Positions 13,976 through 23,645 are shown, counted from the first letter of the stretch. The stretch is DNA of 64,000 nt from Mycolicibacterium stellerae (GCF_003719305.1 NZ_RARC01000024.1:1-64000); one strand, 5' to 3'. Notes: generated from the sequence alone by a model not told the origin. A program made the numbers and translations.

Positions 13976-15361
13976 CCGGGCCCGGAGCGCCTCGGCGGTG
14001 TCTCGAACAACACCCAGCTGTTTGGCGACCTGGATCGGTGCCGTACCGCCGCGCGCGTCGCGAGAGTTCACCGAACCCTCGATGGTGAGCACCTCGCGGA
14101 CATCGGGTGTCAGCTCGGGATGAATGCCCGCCAGTTCGGCGTCCGCCAGATCCTCGAGCCCCACTCCACGTGCCTCTGCGGCACGTACGGCCGCACCTGC
14201 CGCCTCATGGGCTACCCGGAACGGCACTCCCCTGCGCACGAGCCACTCTGCGATATCGGTCGCCAACGTATAGCCGAGCGGCGCGAGCTCGGCCATCCGG
14301 TCGACGTCGAAGCGCAGGGTCGCGACCAGGCCGGCCATCGCGGGAAGCAACAGCTCCAGCTGTGCCACCGAGTCGAACACCGGCTCCTTGTCCTCCTGCA
14401 GATCCCGGTTGTACGCCAGCGGCTGCGCCTTCAGCGTCGCCAACAAACCGGTCAGGTTTCCGATCAGCCTGCCCGATTTGCCGCGTGCCAGTTCCGCAAT
14501 GTCGGGGTTCTTCTTCTGCGGCATGATCGAGCTGCCCGTCGACCACGAGTCGTGCAGGGTGACATAGCCGAACTCCGTTGTACTCCACAGGATGATGTCC
14601 TCGGCCAGCCGCGAAAGGTCGACGCCGATCATGGTGAACACGAACGCGGCCTCTGCGGCGAAGTCACGGGCCGCGGTGGCATCCACCGAATTGTCTGCGG
14701 CGGCGCTGAATCCGAGTTCCTCGGCGATGGCGTCCGGGTCGAGGTTCAGCGACGAACCTGCCAGCGCTCCTGCGCCGTAGGGCGATATCGCCGCGCGCTC
14801 ATCGAAGTCGATCAGCCGGTCCACATCGCGCAGCAACGGATGCGCGTGGGCCAGCAGGTGATGGGCCAGCAGGATCGGTTGCGCCGACTGTAGATGTGTC
14901 TTGCCTGGCATGATTGCCGTCGGATGCGCGGCGGCCTGGGCGGCAAGGGCCGACACCACCTCGAAAGCACCATCGGCGACCCGGCGAACAGCGTCGCGCA
15001 ACCAGAGTCGAAACAGCGTGGCCACCTGGTCGTTTCGCGACCGGCCTGCCCGCAGCCTGCCACCGAGATCATCGCCGACCCGGTCGATCAGGCCACGCTC
15101 TAATGCCCCGTGCACGTCCTCGTCGGTGACGAGCGGCAGGAAACTGCCGTCGGCCACGTCCTCCCCGAGGCTGTCCAGGCCGGCCAGCAGGCCGTCGCGC
15201 TGCTCCTCGGTCAGCAGCCCTGCCCGAAACAGCACCCGGGCATGCGCCTTCGACGCGGTGACGTCGTATGGCGCGAGGACCCAGTCGAAATGGGTGGACT
15301 TGCTCAGCGCGGCGAGCGCATCCGACGGGCCGTCCGAGAACCGACCGCCCCACAACGTCAC
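13970..15361 (-). CDS. argH: Argininosuccinate lyase
   Basis: Last step of arginine synthesis: splits argininosuccinate into arginine and fumarate. The 463-residue length is usual for the fumarase/aspartase superfamily. The signature loop GSSIMPQKKNPD is intact, and the N-terminus TLWGGRFSDGPSD is typical of ArgH. The start is the GTG at 15361, overlapping the argG stop by 4 bp (GTGA). The frame stays open far upstream through argG, but that is not a fusion. Last gene of the arg operon. Confidence 0.97.
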   Translation of the reverse strand: MTLWGGRFSDGPSDALAALSKSTHFDWVLAPYDVTASKAHARVLFRAGLLTEEQRDGLLAGLDSLGEDVADGSFLPLVTDEDVHGALERGLIDRVGDDLGGRLRAGRSRNDQVATLFRLWLRDAVRRVADGAFEVVSALAAQAAAHPTAIMPGKTHLQSAQPILLAHHLLAHAHPLLRDVDRLIDFDERAAISPYGAGALAGSSLNLDPDAIAEELGFSAAADNSVDATAARDFAAEAAFVFTMIGVDLSRLAEDIILWSTTEFGYVTLHDSWSTGSSIMPQKKNPDIAELARGKSGRLIGNLTGLLATLKAQPLAYNRDLQEDKEPVFDSVAQLELLLPAMAGLVATLRFDVDRMAELAPLGYTLATDIAEWLVRRGVPFRVAHEAAGAAVRAAEARGVGLEDLADAELAGIHPELTPDVREVLTIEGSVNSRDARGGTAPIQVAKQLGVVRDTAEALRARL

Positions 15362-16554
15362 TTCTGGTCCCGGCGCGCAGCGATTTTGGACGACAGGCCG
15401 TGCACGTGCACAAACCCCTTGGCCGCGGACTGATCGAAGGTGTCGCCCTCGTCGTAGGTGGCGAGGTTGAAGTCGTAGAGCGACTCGGAGCTGCGCCGCC
15501 CGTTGACGGCGATGTGCCCGCCGTGCAGCACCATCCGGATCTCCCCGGACACGTGCTCCTGGGTGTCGGCGACAAACGCCTCCAGCGCCCGCTTCAGGGG
15601 CGAGAACCACAGACCGTCGTAAACCAGCTCGCCCCAACGCTGGTCGGTCTGCCGCTTGAAGCGGCCCACTTCGCGTTCCAGCGTGACGTGTTCGAGCTCG
15701 GTGTGCCCGGTGATCAACACCATCGCGCCGGGCGCCTCGTAGATCTCGCGGCTCTTGATGCCGACGAGCCGGTCCTCCACCACATCGAGCCTGCCGACGC
15801 CCTGCTCGCCCGCGCGACGATTCAGCTCCTCGATGGCCTGCAGCACCGTCACCCGCCTGCCGTCGATCGAAACCGGCACGCCCGCCTCGTATCCGACAAT
15901 CACCTCGTCGGGTGAGCTCCAGTTGACGGTCGGGTCCTCGGTGTAGTCGTAGACGTCCTTGGTCGGCGCATTCCACAGGTGTTCCAGGAAGCCGGTCTCC
16001 ACGGCACGACCCCAAACATTCTGGTCGATGGAGAACGGCGAGCGCTTGCTGACGTTGATCGGGATCGCGTTCTCCTCCGCGAACGCGATGGCCTTCTCCC
16101 GCGTCCATGCATAATCGCGGACCGGTGCCAGCACCTCCAGATCCGGTGCCAGTGAACCGAATCCAACCTCGAAACGCACTTGGTCGTTGCCCTTGCCGGT
16201 GCAGCCGTGGGCGACGATGCCGCCGCCGTACTGGCGTGCCGCAGAAACCAGGTGTTTGACGATCAGCGGCCTACTGAGGGCCGACACCAGCGGGTAGCGG
16301 TCCATGTAGAGCGCGTTGGACTTGATGGCGGGCAGGCAGTATTCGTCGGCGAACTCATCGCGCGCGTCGATCACGATGGCCTCGACGGCACCGCAGTCCA
16401 GCGCACGCTGTCGCACCACCTCCATGTCCTCGCCGCCCTGACCGAGGTCGATCGCGACGGCGACGACCTCGCTACCGGTCTCCTTGCCGATCCAGCTGAT
16501 CGCAACTGAGGTGTCCAGACCGCCGGAATACGCGAGGATGACGCGCTCGGACAT
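15358..16554 (-). CDS. argG: Argininosuccinate synthase
   Basis: ATP-dependent joining of citrulline and aspartate. 398 residues; the ATP-pyrophosphatase P-loop AYSGGLDTS is at residues 8-16, and the family blocks HGCTGKGNDQVRFE and the tract SPFSIDQNVWGRAVETG follow. The ATG at 16554 has AAAGGAG upstream. It lies 26 bp after argR and is coupled to argH by a 4-bp overlap, so it belongs to the same operon. Confidence 0.97.
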   Translation of the reverse strand: MSERVILAYSGGLDTSVAISWIGKETGSEVVAVAIDLGQGGEDMEVVRQRALDCGAVEAIVIDARDEFADEYCLPAIKSNALYMDRYPLVSALSRPLIVKHLVSAARQYGGGIVAHGCTGKGNDQVRFEVGFGSLAPDLEVLAPVRDYAWTREKAIAFAEENAIPINVSKRSPFSIDQNVWGRAVETGFLEHLWNAPTKDVYDYTEDPTVNWSSPDEVIVGYEAGVPVSIDGRRVTVLQAIEELNRRAGEQGVGRLDVVEDRLVGIKSREIYEAPGAMVLITGHTELEHVTLEREVGRFKRQTDQRWGELVYDGLWFSPLKRALEAFVADTQEHVSGEIRMVLHGGHIAVNGRRSSESLYDFNLATYDEGDTFDQSAAKGFVHVHGLSSKIAARRDQK

Positions 16555-16580
16555 GTAACCAATCTCCTTTGATAACAGCT

Positions 16581-17078
16581 CTATTGAAGGTGCTCGATGC
16601 GGGAGGCCAGTTCAGCGCCGGTCATCGGCTCACGGGCGACCACGAAGATGGTGTCGTCGCCTGCGATCGTGCCGACGACGTACGTGAGGGCCGCGCGGTC
16701 GATCGCGCTGGCCAGGTATTGCGCCGCCCCCGGTGGCGTGCGCAGCACGGCGATGTTGCCGCTGGCGTCTGTCGATGTCAACAGGTCACCCAGCATCCGA
16801 GACAGTCGGTCGGTGCCGCCGGAGACGCCGCGCACCGGGCTGCCGTCCTCCGGCACAACGTAGACGCCGACGCCACCGTCGGCGGCGCGCAGCTTGACCG
16901 CACCCAACTCGTCGAGGTCGCGCGACAGCGTCGCCTGGGTGACCTCGATTCCCTCCGCCGCCAGCATCGCGGCCAGTTCGGTTTGGCTACGTACCGAATT
17001 CGACGACAAGATCGCGACGATGCGGGCTTGCCTGCCTGCACGGGTACCGCTGATTTCAGGAGCCTTGCCTGCGGTCAT
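16581..17078 (-). CDS. argR: Arginine repressor
   Basis: A 165-residue hexameric arginine-sensing repressor. The N-terminal winged helix is at about 14-75 (SQTELAAMLAAEGIEVTQAT, LSRDLDELGAVKLR) and the C-terminal oligomerisation/arginine domain contains VVGTIAGDDTIFVV. The ATG at 17078 is chosen because it makes an ATGA overlap with argF and has GGAG 5 nt upstream; a start 6 codons earlier is less likely. As in other mycobacteria it sits inside the operon it is expected to control through the ARG box before argC. Confidence 0.96.
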   Translation of the reverse strand: MTAGKAPEISGTRAGRQARIVAILSSNSVRSQTELAAMLAAEGIEVTQATLSRDLDELGAVKLRAADGGVGVYVVPEDGSPVRGVSGGTDRLSRMLGDLLTSTDASGNIAVLRTPPGAAQYLASAIDRAALTYVVGTIAGDDTIFVVAREPMTGAELASRIEHLQ

Positions 17079-17998
17079 GATCGCTCCAGCAGCCATACCA
17101 GCAGCGCCTTCTGCGCGTGCAACCGGTTCTCCGCCTCATCCCACACCGCGCTGTGCAGACCGTCGATGACCTCGTCGGTGATTTCGTGACCACGGTGGGC
17201 GGGAAGGCAGTGCAGCACAACCGCATCGGGGTCGGCGAGGTTCAGCAACTCGGCGTTGACCTGATACGGCTTGAACGGCGCGATCCGGTCGAGTCCGTCG
17301 TCCTCCTGGCCCATCGACGTCCAGGTATCGGTGACCAGCACGTCGGCCCCCGCCGCGGCCCTGGCGGCATCGCTGGTGATCGTCACCGAAGCACCGGTCA
17401 GCTGCGCCCGCTTCTCGGCGGCGCCAACGAACTGCTTGTTCGGTTCGAAGCCGGACGGAGCGGCGACGGTTACGTCGATGCCCGCCGTGACGCCGCCCAG
17501 CATCAGCGAATGGGCCATGTTGTTGGCCCCGTCGCCGAAGTACGTCAGCCGCAACCCCTTCAGTTCGCCTTTGCGTTCGGCGAGCGTCTGAAGGTCGGCC
17601 AGCACCTGGCAGGGATGGAACTCGTCAGAGAGCGCGTTGACGATCGGCACGCTCGCTCCTGAGGCCATCGATGTGAGCCGCTCCTGGCCGAAGGTGCGCC
17701 AGACGATCGCCTCGACATAGCGGGACAACACCTTTCCGGTGTCTTCGAGTGTCTCGTCGCGGCCGAGCTGCGTGTTTCGGCCGTCGACGACGACAGCGTG
17801 GCCGCCGAGCTGTGCGATGCCGACCTCGAACGAGAACCGGGTGCGGGTGGAGTTCTTGTCGAAGATGACCGCGATCCCCCGCGGGCCCTCAAGCGGCCTG
17901 CGGGAGAACGGGGCGGATTTCAGTTCCGCGGCCAACGCCAGCACCTCGGCCTGCTCGGCCGGTGAGAGGTCGTCGTCGCGCAGAAAATGGCGGGACAT
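17075..17998 (-). CDS. argF: Ornithine carbamoyltransferase
   Basis: Makes citrulline from ornithine and carbamoyl phosphate. 307 residues with the three hallmark motifs: STRTR (FDKNSTRTRFSFE), HPCQ (DEFHPCQVLADLQT) and HCLPAHRG. The ATG at 17998 shares one base with the argD stop (TGATG) and gives MSRHFLRDDDLSPAEQ as in M. tuberculosis ArgF; the GTG one codon earlier is an alternative. Overlaps argR by 4 bp. Confidence 0.97.
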   Translation of the reverse strand: MSRHFLRDDDLSPAEQAEVLALAAELKSAPFSRRPLEGPRGIAVIFDKNSTRTRFSFEVGIAQLGGHAVVVDGRNTQLGRDETLEDTGKVLSRYVEAIVWRTFGQERLTSMASGASVPIVNALSDEFHPCQVLADLQTLAERKGELKGLRLTYFGDGANNMAHSLMLGGVTAGIDVTVAAPSGFEPNKQFVGAAEKRAQLTGASVTITSDAARAAAGADVLVTDTWTSMGQEDDGLDRIAPFKPYQVNAELLNLADPDAVVLHCLPAHRGHEITDEVIDGLHSAVWDEAENRLHAQKALLVWLLERS

Positions 17999-19164
17999 CA
18001 CGTCACCGCCGTGTCCAGGACGCCGGGCAGCGCGGTGAGGAACTCGGCGATCTGCGCCTCGGTGATGACCAGCGGCGGGGCCAGCCGGATCAGGTCGGGC
18101 GCAGCGGCGTTGACAAGGAAGCCGGCGTCGCGGGCGGCGGCCTCCACGGTCTTGGCTTCGGGTGCGCTCAGCGCGATTCCGCGCAGCAGCCCGCGGCCCC
18201 TGACGTGGTCGACGAGGGGGTGGCGCAGCGCCTCGATGCCGTGGTGCAGGGTCTTGCCGAGCACGTCGGCGCGGGACACCAGGTCATCGTCGGCCAGCAC
18301 CCGCAGCACCGCCAACGCCGCTGCGGCACAGACCGGGTTGCCGCCAAACGTGCTGCCGTGCAGCCCGGGGGTCAGTAGACCGCCGACCGGCCCGACGGCA
18401 ATGCATGCACCGATCGGCAAGCCACCGCCGAGTCCCTTGGCGAGGGTGACGATGTCGGGCGTGATGCCATCGTGTTGGTGGGCGAAGAACGTTCCGGTGC
18501 GGCCCATTCCGGTCTGCACCTCGTCGAGGACCAGAAGTGCGCCTCGGGTTGTCGATAGCTCGCGGGCGGCTACCAGGTAGCCGTCGGGCGGCACGACCAC
18601 ACCGGCCTCCCCCATGATCGGCTCCAGGAAGACCGCGGCGGTCGAATCATCGACCGCTTCTGCCAAAGCAGCGACATCCCCGTAAGGCACATGCACAACG
18701 TCGCCGGGCAGCGGGGCGAACGGCTCCTGCTTGGCGGGTTGCCCGGTCAAAGCCAGTGAGCCCATCGTGCGCCCGTGGAAAGCGCCCTGCGCGGCGACGA
18801 TTTTCGTACGCCCTGTCAGCCGGGTGATCTTGAAGGCGACTTCATTGGCCTCGGTGCCCGAGTTACACAGGAACACCCGCGCATCGGCGCCCAGCAGGCC
18901 GACGAGCGCCTCGGCCAGCGCGATTCCGGGTTCGGTCGCATAGAAGTTCGAGGTGTGGCCAAGCGTGTTCATCTGGGTGGTGACGGCTTCGATGACGGCG
19001 GGGTGCCGGTGGCCGAGAACGTTCACCGCGATGCCGCCGAGCAGGTCGATGTAGGACTTGCCGTTCTCATCGGTGACCACGGCGCCCTCCCCGCTGGCCA
19101 GCGCAATGGCCGGGGTGCCGTAGTTGTTCATCATCACGCTTTCCCAGCGCTGTTGGAGCGTCAC
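17998..19164 (-). CDS. argD: Acetylornithine aminotransferase
   Basis: PLP enzyme converting N-acetylglutamate semialdehyde to N-acetylornithine. 388 residues of class III aminotransferase type, with the Asp of LLVLDEVQTGMGRTG and the PLP-lysine in VTLAKGLGGGLPIGA. GTG start at 19164 overlaps the argB stop (GTGA). In the middle of the coupled arg operon. Confidence 0.96.
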   Translation of the reverse strand: MTLQQRWESVMMNNYGTPAIALASGEGAVVTDENGKSYIDLLGGIAVNVLGHRHPAVIEAVTTQMNTLGHTSNFYATEPGIALAEALVGLLGADARVFLCNSGTEANEVAFKITRLTGRTKIVAAQGAFHGRTMGSLALTGQPAKQEPFAPLPGDVVHVPYGDVAALAEAVDDSTAAVFLEPIMGEAGVVVPPDGYLVAARELSTTRGALLVLDEVQTGMGRTGTFFAHQHDGITPDIVTLAKGLGGGLPIGACIAVGPVGGLLTPGLHGSTFGGNPVCAAAALAVLRVLADDDLVSRADVLGKTLHHGIEALRHPLVDHVRGRGLLRGIALSAPEAKTVEAAARDAGFLVNAAAPDLIRLAPPLVITEAQIAEFLTALPGVLDTAVT

Positions 19165-20033
19165 GCATTCACCACCTTGGTGCCGGTTCCTTCATCGGTG
19201 AACAACTCGACCAACACGCAATGCTCGACGCGTCCGTCGATGACGTGGGCGCTGGGCACACCGCCGCCGACGGCCCGCATGCAGGCCTCGATCTTGGGCA
19301 CCATGCCCGCCTCCAGTGTCGGCATCAGTTGCGCCAGCGCCGCGACGTCGATCTCGCTCACCAGCGAGCCACGGTCGGGCCAACTGGTGTAGAGACCTTC
19401 GACATCTGTGAGCATCAGCAGTTTTTCAGCGGCGAGGGCTTCAGCCAAGGCCGCTGCAGCGGTATCCGCGTTGATGTTGTGCACCACACCGTCGACATCG
19501 GGGGCGATGGTGGACACCACCGGAATGCGGCCTGCAGCAATGAGATCGAGGACCGCCTCGGTGTTCACCCGCTCCACATCGCCGACCAGGCCGATGTCGG
19601 TGGCCACCCCGTCGACGGTGACGCTGCGCCGCACAGCGGTGAACAGTTGAGCGTCTTCACCGGTGATGCCGACGGCGTAGGGCCCGTGCATGTTGATCAG
19701 GTTCACCAGCTCGCGACCGACCTGACCGAACAGCACCATCCGCGCAACATCGAGCACTTCGGGTGTCGTGACGCGGAAGCCGCCCTTGAAATCGCCTGCG
19801 ATGCCTAGCCGTTTCAGCATCGCGCTGATCTGCGGCCCGCCGCCGTGCACGACGACGGGATGGATACCGCAGTTGCGCATGAAGACCATGTCCGCGGCGA
19901 AGGCGCTTCGCAGCGAATCGTCGGTCATCGCGTTCCCGCCGTATTTGACCACGACGATCTTGCCGTGGAGTTGTTTGAGCCACGGTAATGCCGACGCAAG
20001 CACGTCCGCCTTGGTCTGCGTGGAAGCCGTCAT
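19161..20033 (-). CDS. argB: Acetylglutamate kinase
   Basis: Phosphorylates N-acetylglutamate, normally the arginine-feedback step. 290 residues of the amino-acid kinase fold: VVVKYGGNAM near residue 27, the substrate loop VVHGGGPQISAML, and the C-terminal block VPKIEACMRAVGGGVPSAHV. The ATG at 20033 overlaps the argJ stop (ATGA). Confidence 0.97.
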   Translation of the reverse strand: MTASTQTKADVLASALPWLKQLHGKIVVVKYGGNAMTDDSLRSAFAADMVFMRNCGIHPVVVHGGGPQISAMLKRLGIAGDFKGGFRVTTPEVLDVARMVLFGQVGRELVNLINMHGPYAVGITGEDAQLFTAVRRSVTVDGVATDIGLVGDVERVNTEAVLDLIAAGRIPVVSTIAPDVDGVVHNINADTAAAALAEALAAEKLLMLTDVEGLYTSWPDRGSLVSEIDVAALAQLMPTLEAGMVPKIEACMRAVGGGVPSAHVIDGRVEHCVLVELFTDEGTGTKVVNA

Positions 20034-21244
20034 GAGCTGTATGCCGAGTTCTCTTCGACGTACGCGTGTGACAGGTCGGTCGTACGGATCGCGGCGCTGT
20101 CACCGCCGATGCCGAGGTCGATTGTGACCTCGATGTCGTCACCGGACAGGTCGACGTCCCGCGCACCGGCTGCACCGACGCCGTCGACGCAGACCGGGAA
20201 ACCGTTGAAGGACACGCTGATCCGCTCGGGGTCGAGCCGGACCGGGGCCATGCCGACCGCGGCGAGTACGCGGCCCCAGTTGGCGTCGGAGCCGAACAAC
20301 GCGGTCTTGACGAGGCTGTCGCGGGCGACGACGCGCGCCGCCGTCAAGGCGTCCGCCTCGTTGGCCGCGCCGGCAACGGTGACCACGATCCGCTTGGTGA
20401 CCCCCTCCGCGTCGGCCTGCAGTTGCGCACACAGGTCGTCGCACACCCGCAGCACGGCCGCGTCGAGGTCATCCTGGCTCGGCGCGATCGCACTTGCCCC
20501 CGACGCCAAGACCAAGATGGTGTCGTTCGTCGAGCAGCTGCCGTCGACGTCGAGCCGATCGAACGTCAGGCCACTCGCCTTGCGCAATGCATGATCCAGT
20601 GCGGCCGCGTCGGCGACCGCGTCGGTGGTGATGACGCACAGCATGGTCGCCAATGACGGAGCGAGCATGCCGGCGCCCTTCGCCATCCCGCCGACCGTCC
20701 AGTTGTCGGAGTGGTGCAGCGCAACCTGTTTGGGCACCTTGTCGGTGGTCATGATGGCCCTGGCGGCCTCCTCGCCGCCGGTCAGCCCGCCTGCCATCTC
20801 GTGCACGATCTCGGTGACACCGGACAACACCTTGTCCATGGGTAGCCGATCACCGATCAAACCCGTTGAACACACCGCGATTTCGATCGCGCCCGTATCG
20901 GTGCCCCAGTCCGAGAGGGCGGCGGCGACTGCCTCGGCGGTGGCATGGCTGTCCTGGAAGCCGCCGGGGCCGGTACACGCGTTCGCGCCGCCGGAGTTGA
21001 GGATCACGGCGCGCAGCCGCCCGGTGGTCATCACCTGTTGGGTCCACAGCACCGGCGCGGCTTTGACCTGGTTGCGGGTGAACACGCCTGCGGCGCCGTA
21101 GTCCGGGCCCTCGTTGAACACCAGCGCCATGTCGAGTGCACCAGAGGCCTTGAGGCCCGCGGCAATACCGGTGGCGCGGAATCCCTCTGGCGCGGTGACG
21201 CCCTGCGTGCGCACCAGCCGTGTCGTGCTCGCAGTTTCTGTCAC
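20030..21244 (-). CDS. argJ: Glutamate N-acetyltransferase / acetylornithine transacetylase
   Basis: Ornithine acetyltransferase that recycles the acetyl group in the cyclic arginine pathway. 404 residues; the autoprocessing site is the Ala-Thr of LAPSLATMLCVITTDA, where the Thr becomes the nucleophile of the beta chain. The start is the GTG at 21244 (GTGA overlap with argC); reading in from further upstream would add non-conserved residues. No separate argA is present in the operon, consistent with ArgJ recycling. Confidence 0.96.
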   Translation of the reverse strand: MTETASTTRLVRTQGVTAPEGFRATGIAAGLKASGALDMALVFNEGPDYGAAGVFTRNQVKAAPVLWTQQVMTTGRLRAVILNSGGANACTGPGGFQDSHATAEAVAAALSDWGTDTGAIEIAVCSTGLIGDRLPMDKVLSGVTEIVHEMAGGLTGGEEAARAIMTTDKVPKQVALHHSDNWTVGGMAKGAGMLAPSLATMLCVITTDAVADAAALDHALRKASGLTFDRLDVDGSCSTNDTILVLASGASAIAPSQDDLDAAVLRVCDDLCAQLQADAEGVTKRIVVTVAGAANEADALTAARVVARDSLVKTALFGSDANWGRVLAAVGMAPVRLDPERISVSFNGFPVCVDGVGAAGARDVDLSGDDIEVTIDLGIGGDSAAIRTTDLSHAYVEENSAYSS

Positions 21245-22275
21245 GGCGCCACTCCCACGATCGAAAGTCCTTCGGTCTCGGGCCAACCGAGGGCGAGGTT
21301 CATCGACTGGACGGCTGCCCCGCCAGTGCCCTTGACCAGGTTGTCGATCGCGGCGATCGCGATGAACACTCCTGCATCGTCGTCGACGGCGACCGCGAGT
21401 TGTGCGGCGTTGCTGCCGATCACCGCACCGGTCTTTGGCAGCTGGCCTTCCGGTAGCAGATGCACGAAAGGTTCGGAATCGTAGGCTTTCTCATACGCTG
21501 CACGCAGCTGCGACAACGGCGCATCCGTGCGGGCGGTGCACGTCGCGAGGATGCCCCGCGACGTCGGTATCAGCACAGGGGTGAACGAGACCGTCACATT
21601 CTTGTCGGTGACGGCGCGCAGACCCTGCGCGATCTCGGGAGTGTGCCGGTGCTTGCCGCCGACGTTGTACGCACGGGCCGACCCGATCACCTCGGAGCCA
21701 AGGAGATCAACCTTGGCCGCGCGTCCGGCACCGGATGTGCCGCTGACCGCGACGACGGTCACCGCGGGTTCCACGAGGTCCTCGGCAACGGCGGGCAACA
21801 ACGCCAGCAGCGCCGCGGTGGGATAGCAGCCTGGAACGGCGATCCTGGTGGCACCGCGAAGCCGATCCCGCGCTCCAGGCAGTTCGGGTAGCCCGTATGG
21901 CCAGCTTCCCGCGTGGGTCGAACCGTAGAACCGCTCCCACGCCACCGGGTCGGTCAGCCGGAAATCCGCGCCGCAGTCGACGATCACCGTGTCGCTGCTC
22001 AGCTGATCGGCGAGCGCCGCGGAGTGGCCGTGCGGCAGCGCGAGGAAAACCACGTCGTGTCCCTCGAGTACCTCGAGGTCGGTGGCTTCCAGCACACGGC
22101 CACCGAGCGGCAGCAGGTGCGGATGGTGTTCGGCCAGCGTCGTGCCCGCGCTCGCCGCTGCTGTGAGCGCGCCGATCGTCAGCCGGCCATCGACATATCC
22201 CGGGTGACCAAGCAGCAACCGGAGGATCTCCCCACCGGCATAGCCGCTGGCACCGGCCACGGCGACAGAAGTCAT
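21241..22275 (-). CDS. argC: N-acetyl-gamma-glutamyl-phosphate reductase
   Basis: NADPH-dependent reductase, 344 residues, and the first gene of the arg operon. It shows the Rossmann motif AVAGASGYAGGEILRLL, the catalytic Cys in AVPGCYPTAALLALLP, and GGKHRHTPEIAQ near the substrate site. The ATG at 22275 lies only 11 bp from an ARG-box palindrome, so repression by ArgR would act right at the start of the transcript. Divergent from the lhgO cassette. Confidence 0.97.
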   Translation of the reverse strand: MTSVAVAGASGYAGGEILRLLLGHPGYVDGRLTIGALTAAASAGTTLAEHHPHLLPLGGRVLEATDLEVLEGHDVVFLALPHGHSAALADQLSSDTVIVDCGADFRLTDPVAWERFYGSTHAGSWPYGLPELPGARDRLRGATRIAVPGCYPTAALLALLPAVAEDLVEPAVTVVAVSGTSGAGRAAKVDLLGSEVIGSARAYNVGGKHRHTPEIAQGLRAVTDKNVTVSFTPVLIPTSRGILATCTARTDAPLSQLRAAYEKAYDSEPFVHLLPEGQLPKTGAVIGSNAAQLAVAVDDDAGVFIAIAAIDNLVKGTGGAAVQSMNLALGWPETEGLSIVGVAP

Positions 22276-22285
22276 GCAGTCGATT

Positions 22286-22301
22286 CTGCATGTTTATGCA
22301 G
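22286..22301. promoter_or_regulatory. ARG box (ArgR operator) before argC
   Basis: A perfect 16-bp palindrome, CTGCATGTTTATGCAG on the plus strand (CTGCATAAACATGCAG toward argC). It has the size, AT-rich centre and TGCAT half-sites of mycobacterial ARG boxes. A third half-site ATGCAG at 22274-22279 overlaps the argC start codon, which would suit binding of the ArgR hexamer to two neighbouring sites. It could also affect the divergent lhgO gene. Confidence 0.8.
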
Positions 22302-22407
22302 TGTGGTGCAAACTCACTCTTGTGGTGTTCCCCCGTTGGTCCGCTCGCCGGGTGCTCGGTCGCGGCCCGGCCCGGCTGGTGGTGAGTCCGAACTAGGCTC
22401 ACTCGAT

Positions 22408-23640
22408 GTGCCCACCCCACTTCCACAACCGGTGACCGACCGGGTCGGTGTGGTCGGTGGCGGCATCCTCGGTGTGGCGGTCGCCCGCGAGATCCTCAAG
22501 CGTCGGCCCGACACGGACGTGACGCTGTTCGAGAAGGAGGATCGCCTCGCGTCGCATCAGACAGGAAGAAACAGTGGGGTCGTTCATGCGGGCCTGTACT
22601 ACGAGCCCGGCTCCAACAAGGCGGTGCTCTGCCGCCGCGGTGTCGGCCTACTCGAAGAGTTCTGCGAGCAACGCGGCATTCGGCGGATCGCCTGCGGGAA
22701 GGTGCTCGTCGCGCTCGACGAAGCCGAACGCGCCCGGCTGAACAACATCATCGAGCGGGCACAGGCAAACGGTGTGCCCGGAGTGCGCATCATCGGTCCT
22801 GACGAACTGCGCGAGCTGGAACCACATGTGCGTGGCGTCGGCGCCCTGCACTCACCGTCCACGTCGATCGTGAACTTCGCCGAGGTGACGCGGGCGCTCG
22901 CAGAAGACGCGGTCGGCGACGGCGCGACGATATTGCTCGGCCACCAGGTCGTGGGCATCCGACCGTCGAGCACCGAGGTGGTGGTAACCGCCGACAGCGC
23001 AGGCGGTTCCACCGAGGCGGCATTCGACCGGATCGTGGTCTGCGGCGGACTGCAGAGCGATCGGCTGGCCGAACTGGCCGGCGACGACCCCGACCCGGTG
23101 ATCATGCCGTTCCGCGGCGAGTACTACGCGCTGAAACCCGAACGGCGCAGCCTGGTGAACGGTCTCGTCTACCCGGTGCCCGACCCTCGCTACCCCTTTC
23201 TCGGAGTGCACGTGACGCCCCGCGTCGACGGCGAGGTTCTGATCGGCCCGAACGCCGTGCTCGCCCTCGCCCGCGAGGGGTACACCTGGGGCAAGATCTC
23301 GATCCCCGATGTTGTGGAAGTGGCACGCGCACCGGCATTTTGGCGCTTTGCCCGCCGTCATTGGCGCACCGGGATCAGGGAGATGGGTGGGTCGCTGAGC
23401 AAGCGGCGGTTCATTGCGGCCGCGCGTGCCTACGTGCCCGAGCTGGGCGACGACGACGTCGTCCCCGGAGTCGCAGGCATTCGCGCGCAGGCGCTCGACT
23501 CCGACGGCGGACTCGTCGACGATTTCCGAATCAGCATTCGAGAGCGCGTCGTCCTGCTTCGCAACGCGCCTTCGCCTGCGGCGACGTCGTCGCTTGCCAT
23601 CGCCGAACACATCGTGACGGCAATCGAGAACGGAAGGTGA
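22408..23640 (+). CDS. lhgO: FAD-dependent oxidoreductase, L-2-hydroxyglutarate oxidase type
   Basis: A 410-residue DAO-family flavoenzyme. The N-terminal dinucleotide motif is VGVVGGGILGVAVAREIL. The blocks HQTGRNSGVVHAGLYYEPGS and MPFRGEYYALKPE match L-2-hydroxyglutarate oxidases, which oxidise L-2-hydroxyglutarate to 2-oxoglutarate. The GTG at 22408 gives the family length; a GTG at 22432 is the shorter option. It heads a four-gene plus-strand cassette, with the next gene beginning 5 bp after it. Whether the true substrate is L-2-hydroxyglutarate or another 2-hydroxy acid of the same pathway is open. Confidence 0.85.
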   Translation: MPTPLPQPVTDRVGVVGGGILGVAVAREILKRRPDTDVTLFEKEDRLASHQTGRNSGVVHAGLYYEPGSNKAVLCRRGVGLLEEFCEQRGIRRIACGKVLVALDEAERARLNNIIERAQANGVPGVRIIGPDELRELEPHVRGVGALHSPSTSIVNFAEVTRALAEDAVGDGATILLGHQVVGIRPSSTEVVVTADSAGGSTEAAFDRIVVCGGLQSDRLAELAGDDPDPVIMPFRGEYYALKPERRSLVNGLVYPVPDPRYPFLGVHVTPRVDGEVLIGPNAVLALAREGYTWGKISIPDVVEVARAPAFWRFARRHWRTGIREMGGSLSKRRFIAAARAYVPELGDDDVVPGVAGIRAQALDSDGGLVDDFRISIRERVVLLRNAPSPAATSSLAIAEHIVTAIENGR

Positions 23641-23645
23641 TCGGT

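Noticed and set aside
13970..16108. Apparent 712-residue argH fusion
   Set aside because: The extra N-terminus is out-of-frame argG sequence; argH starts at the GTG at 15361 overlapping the argG stop.
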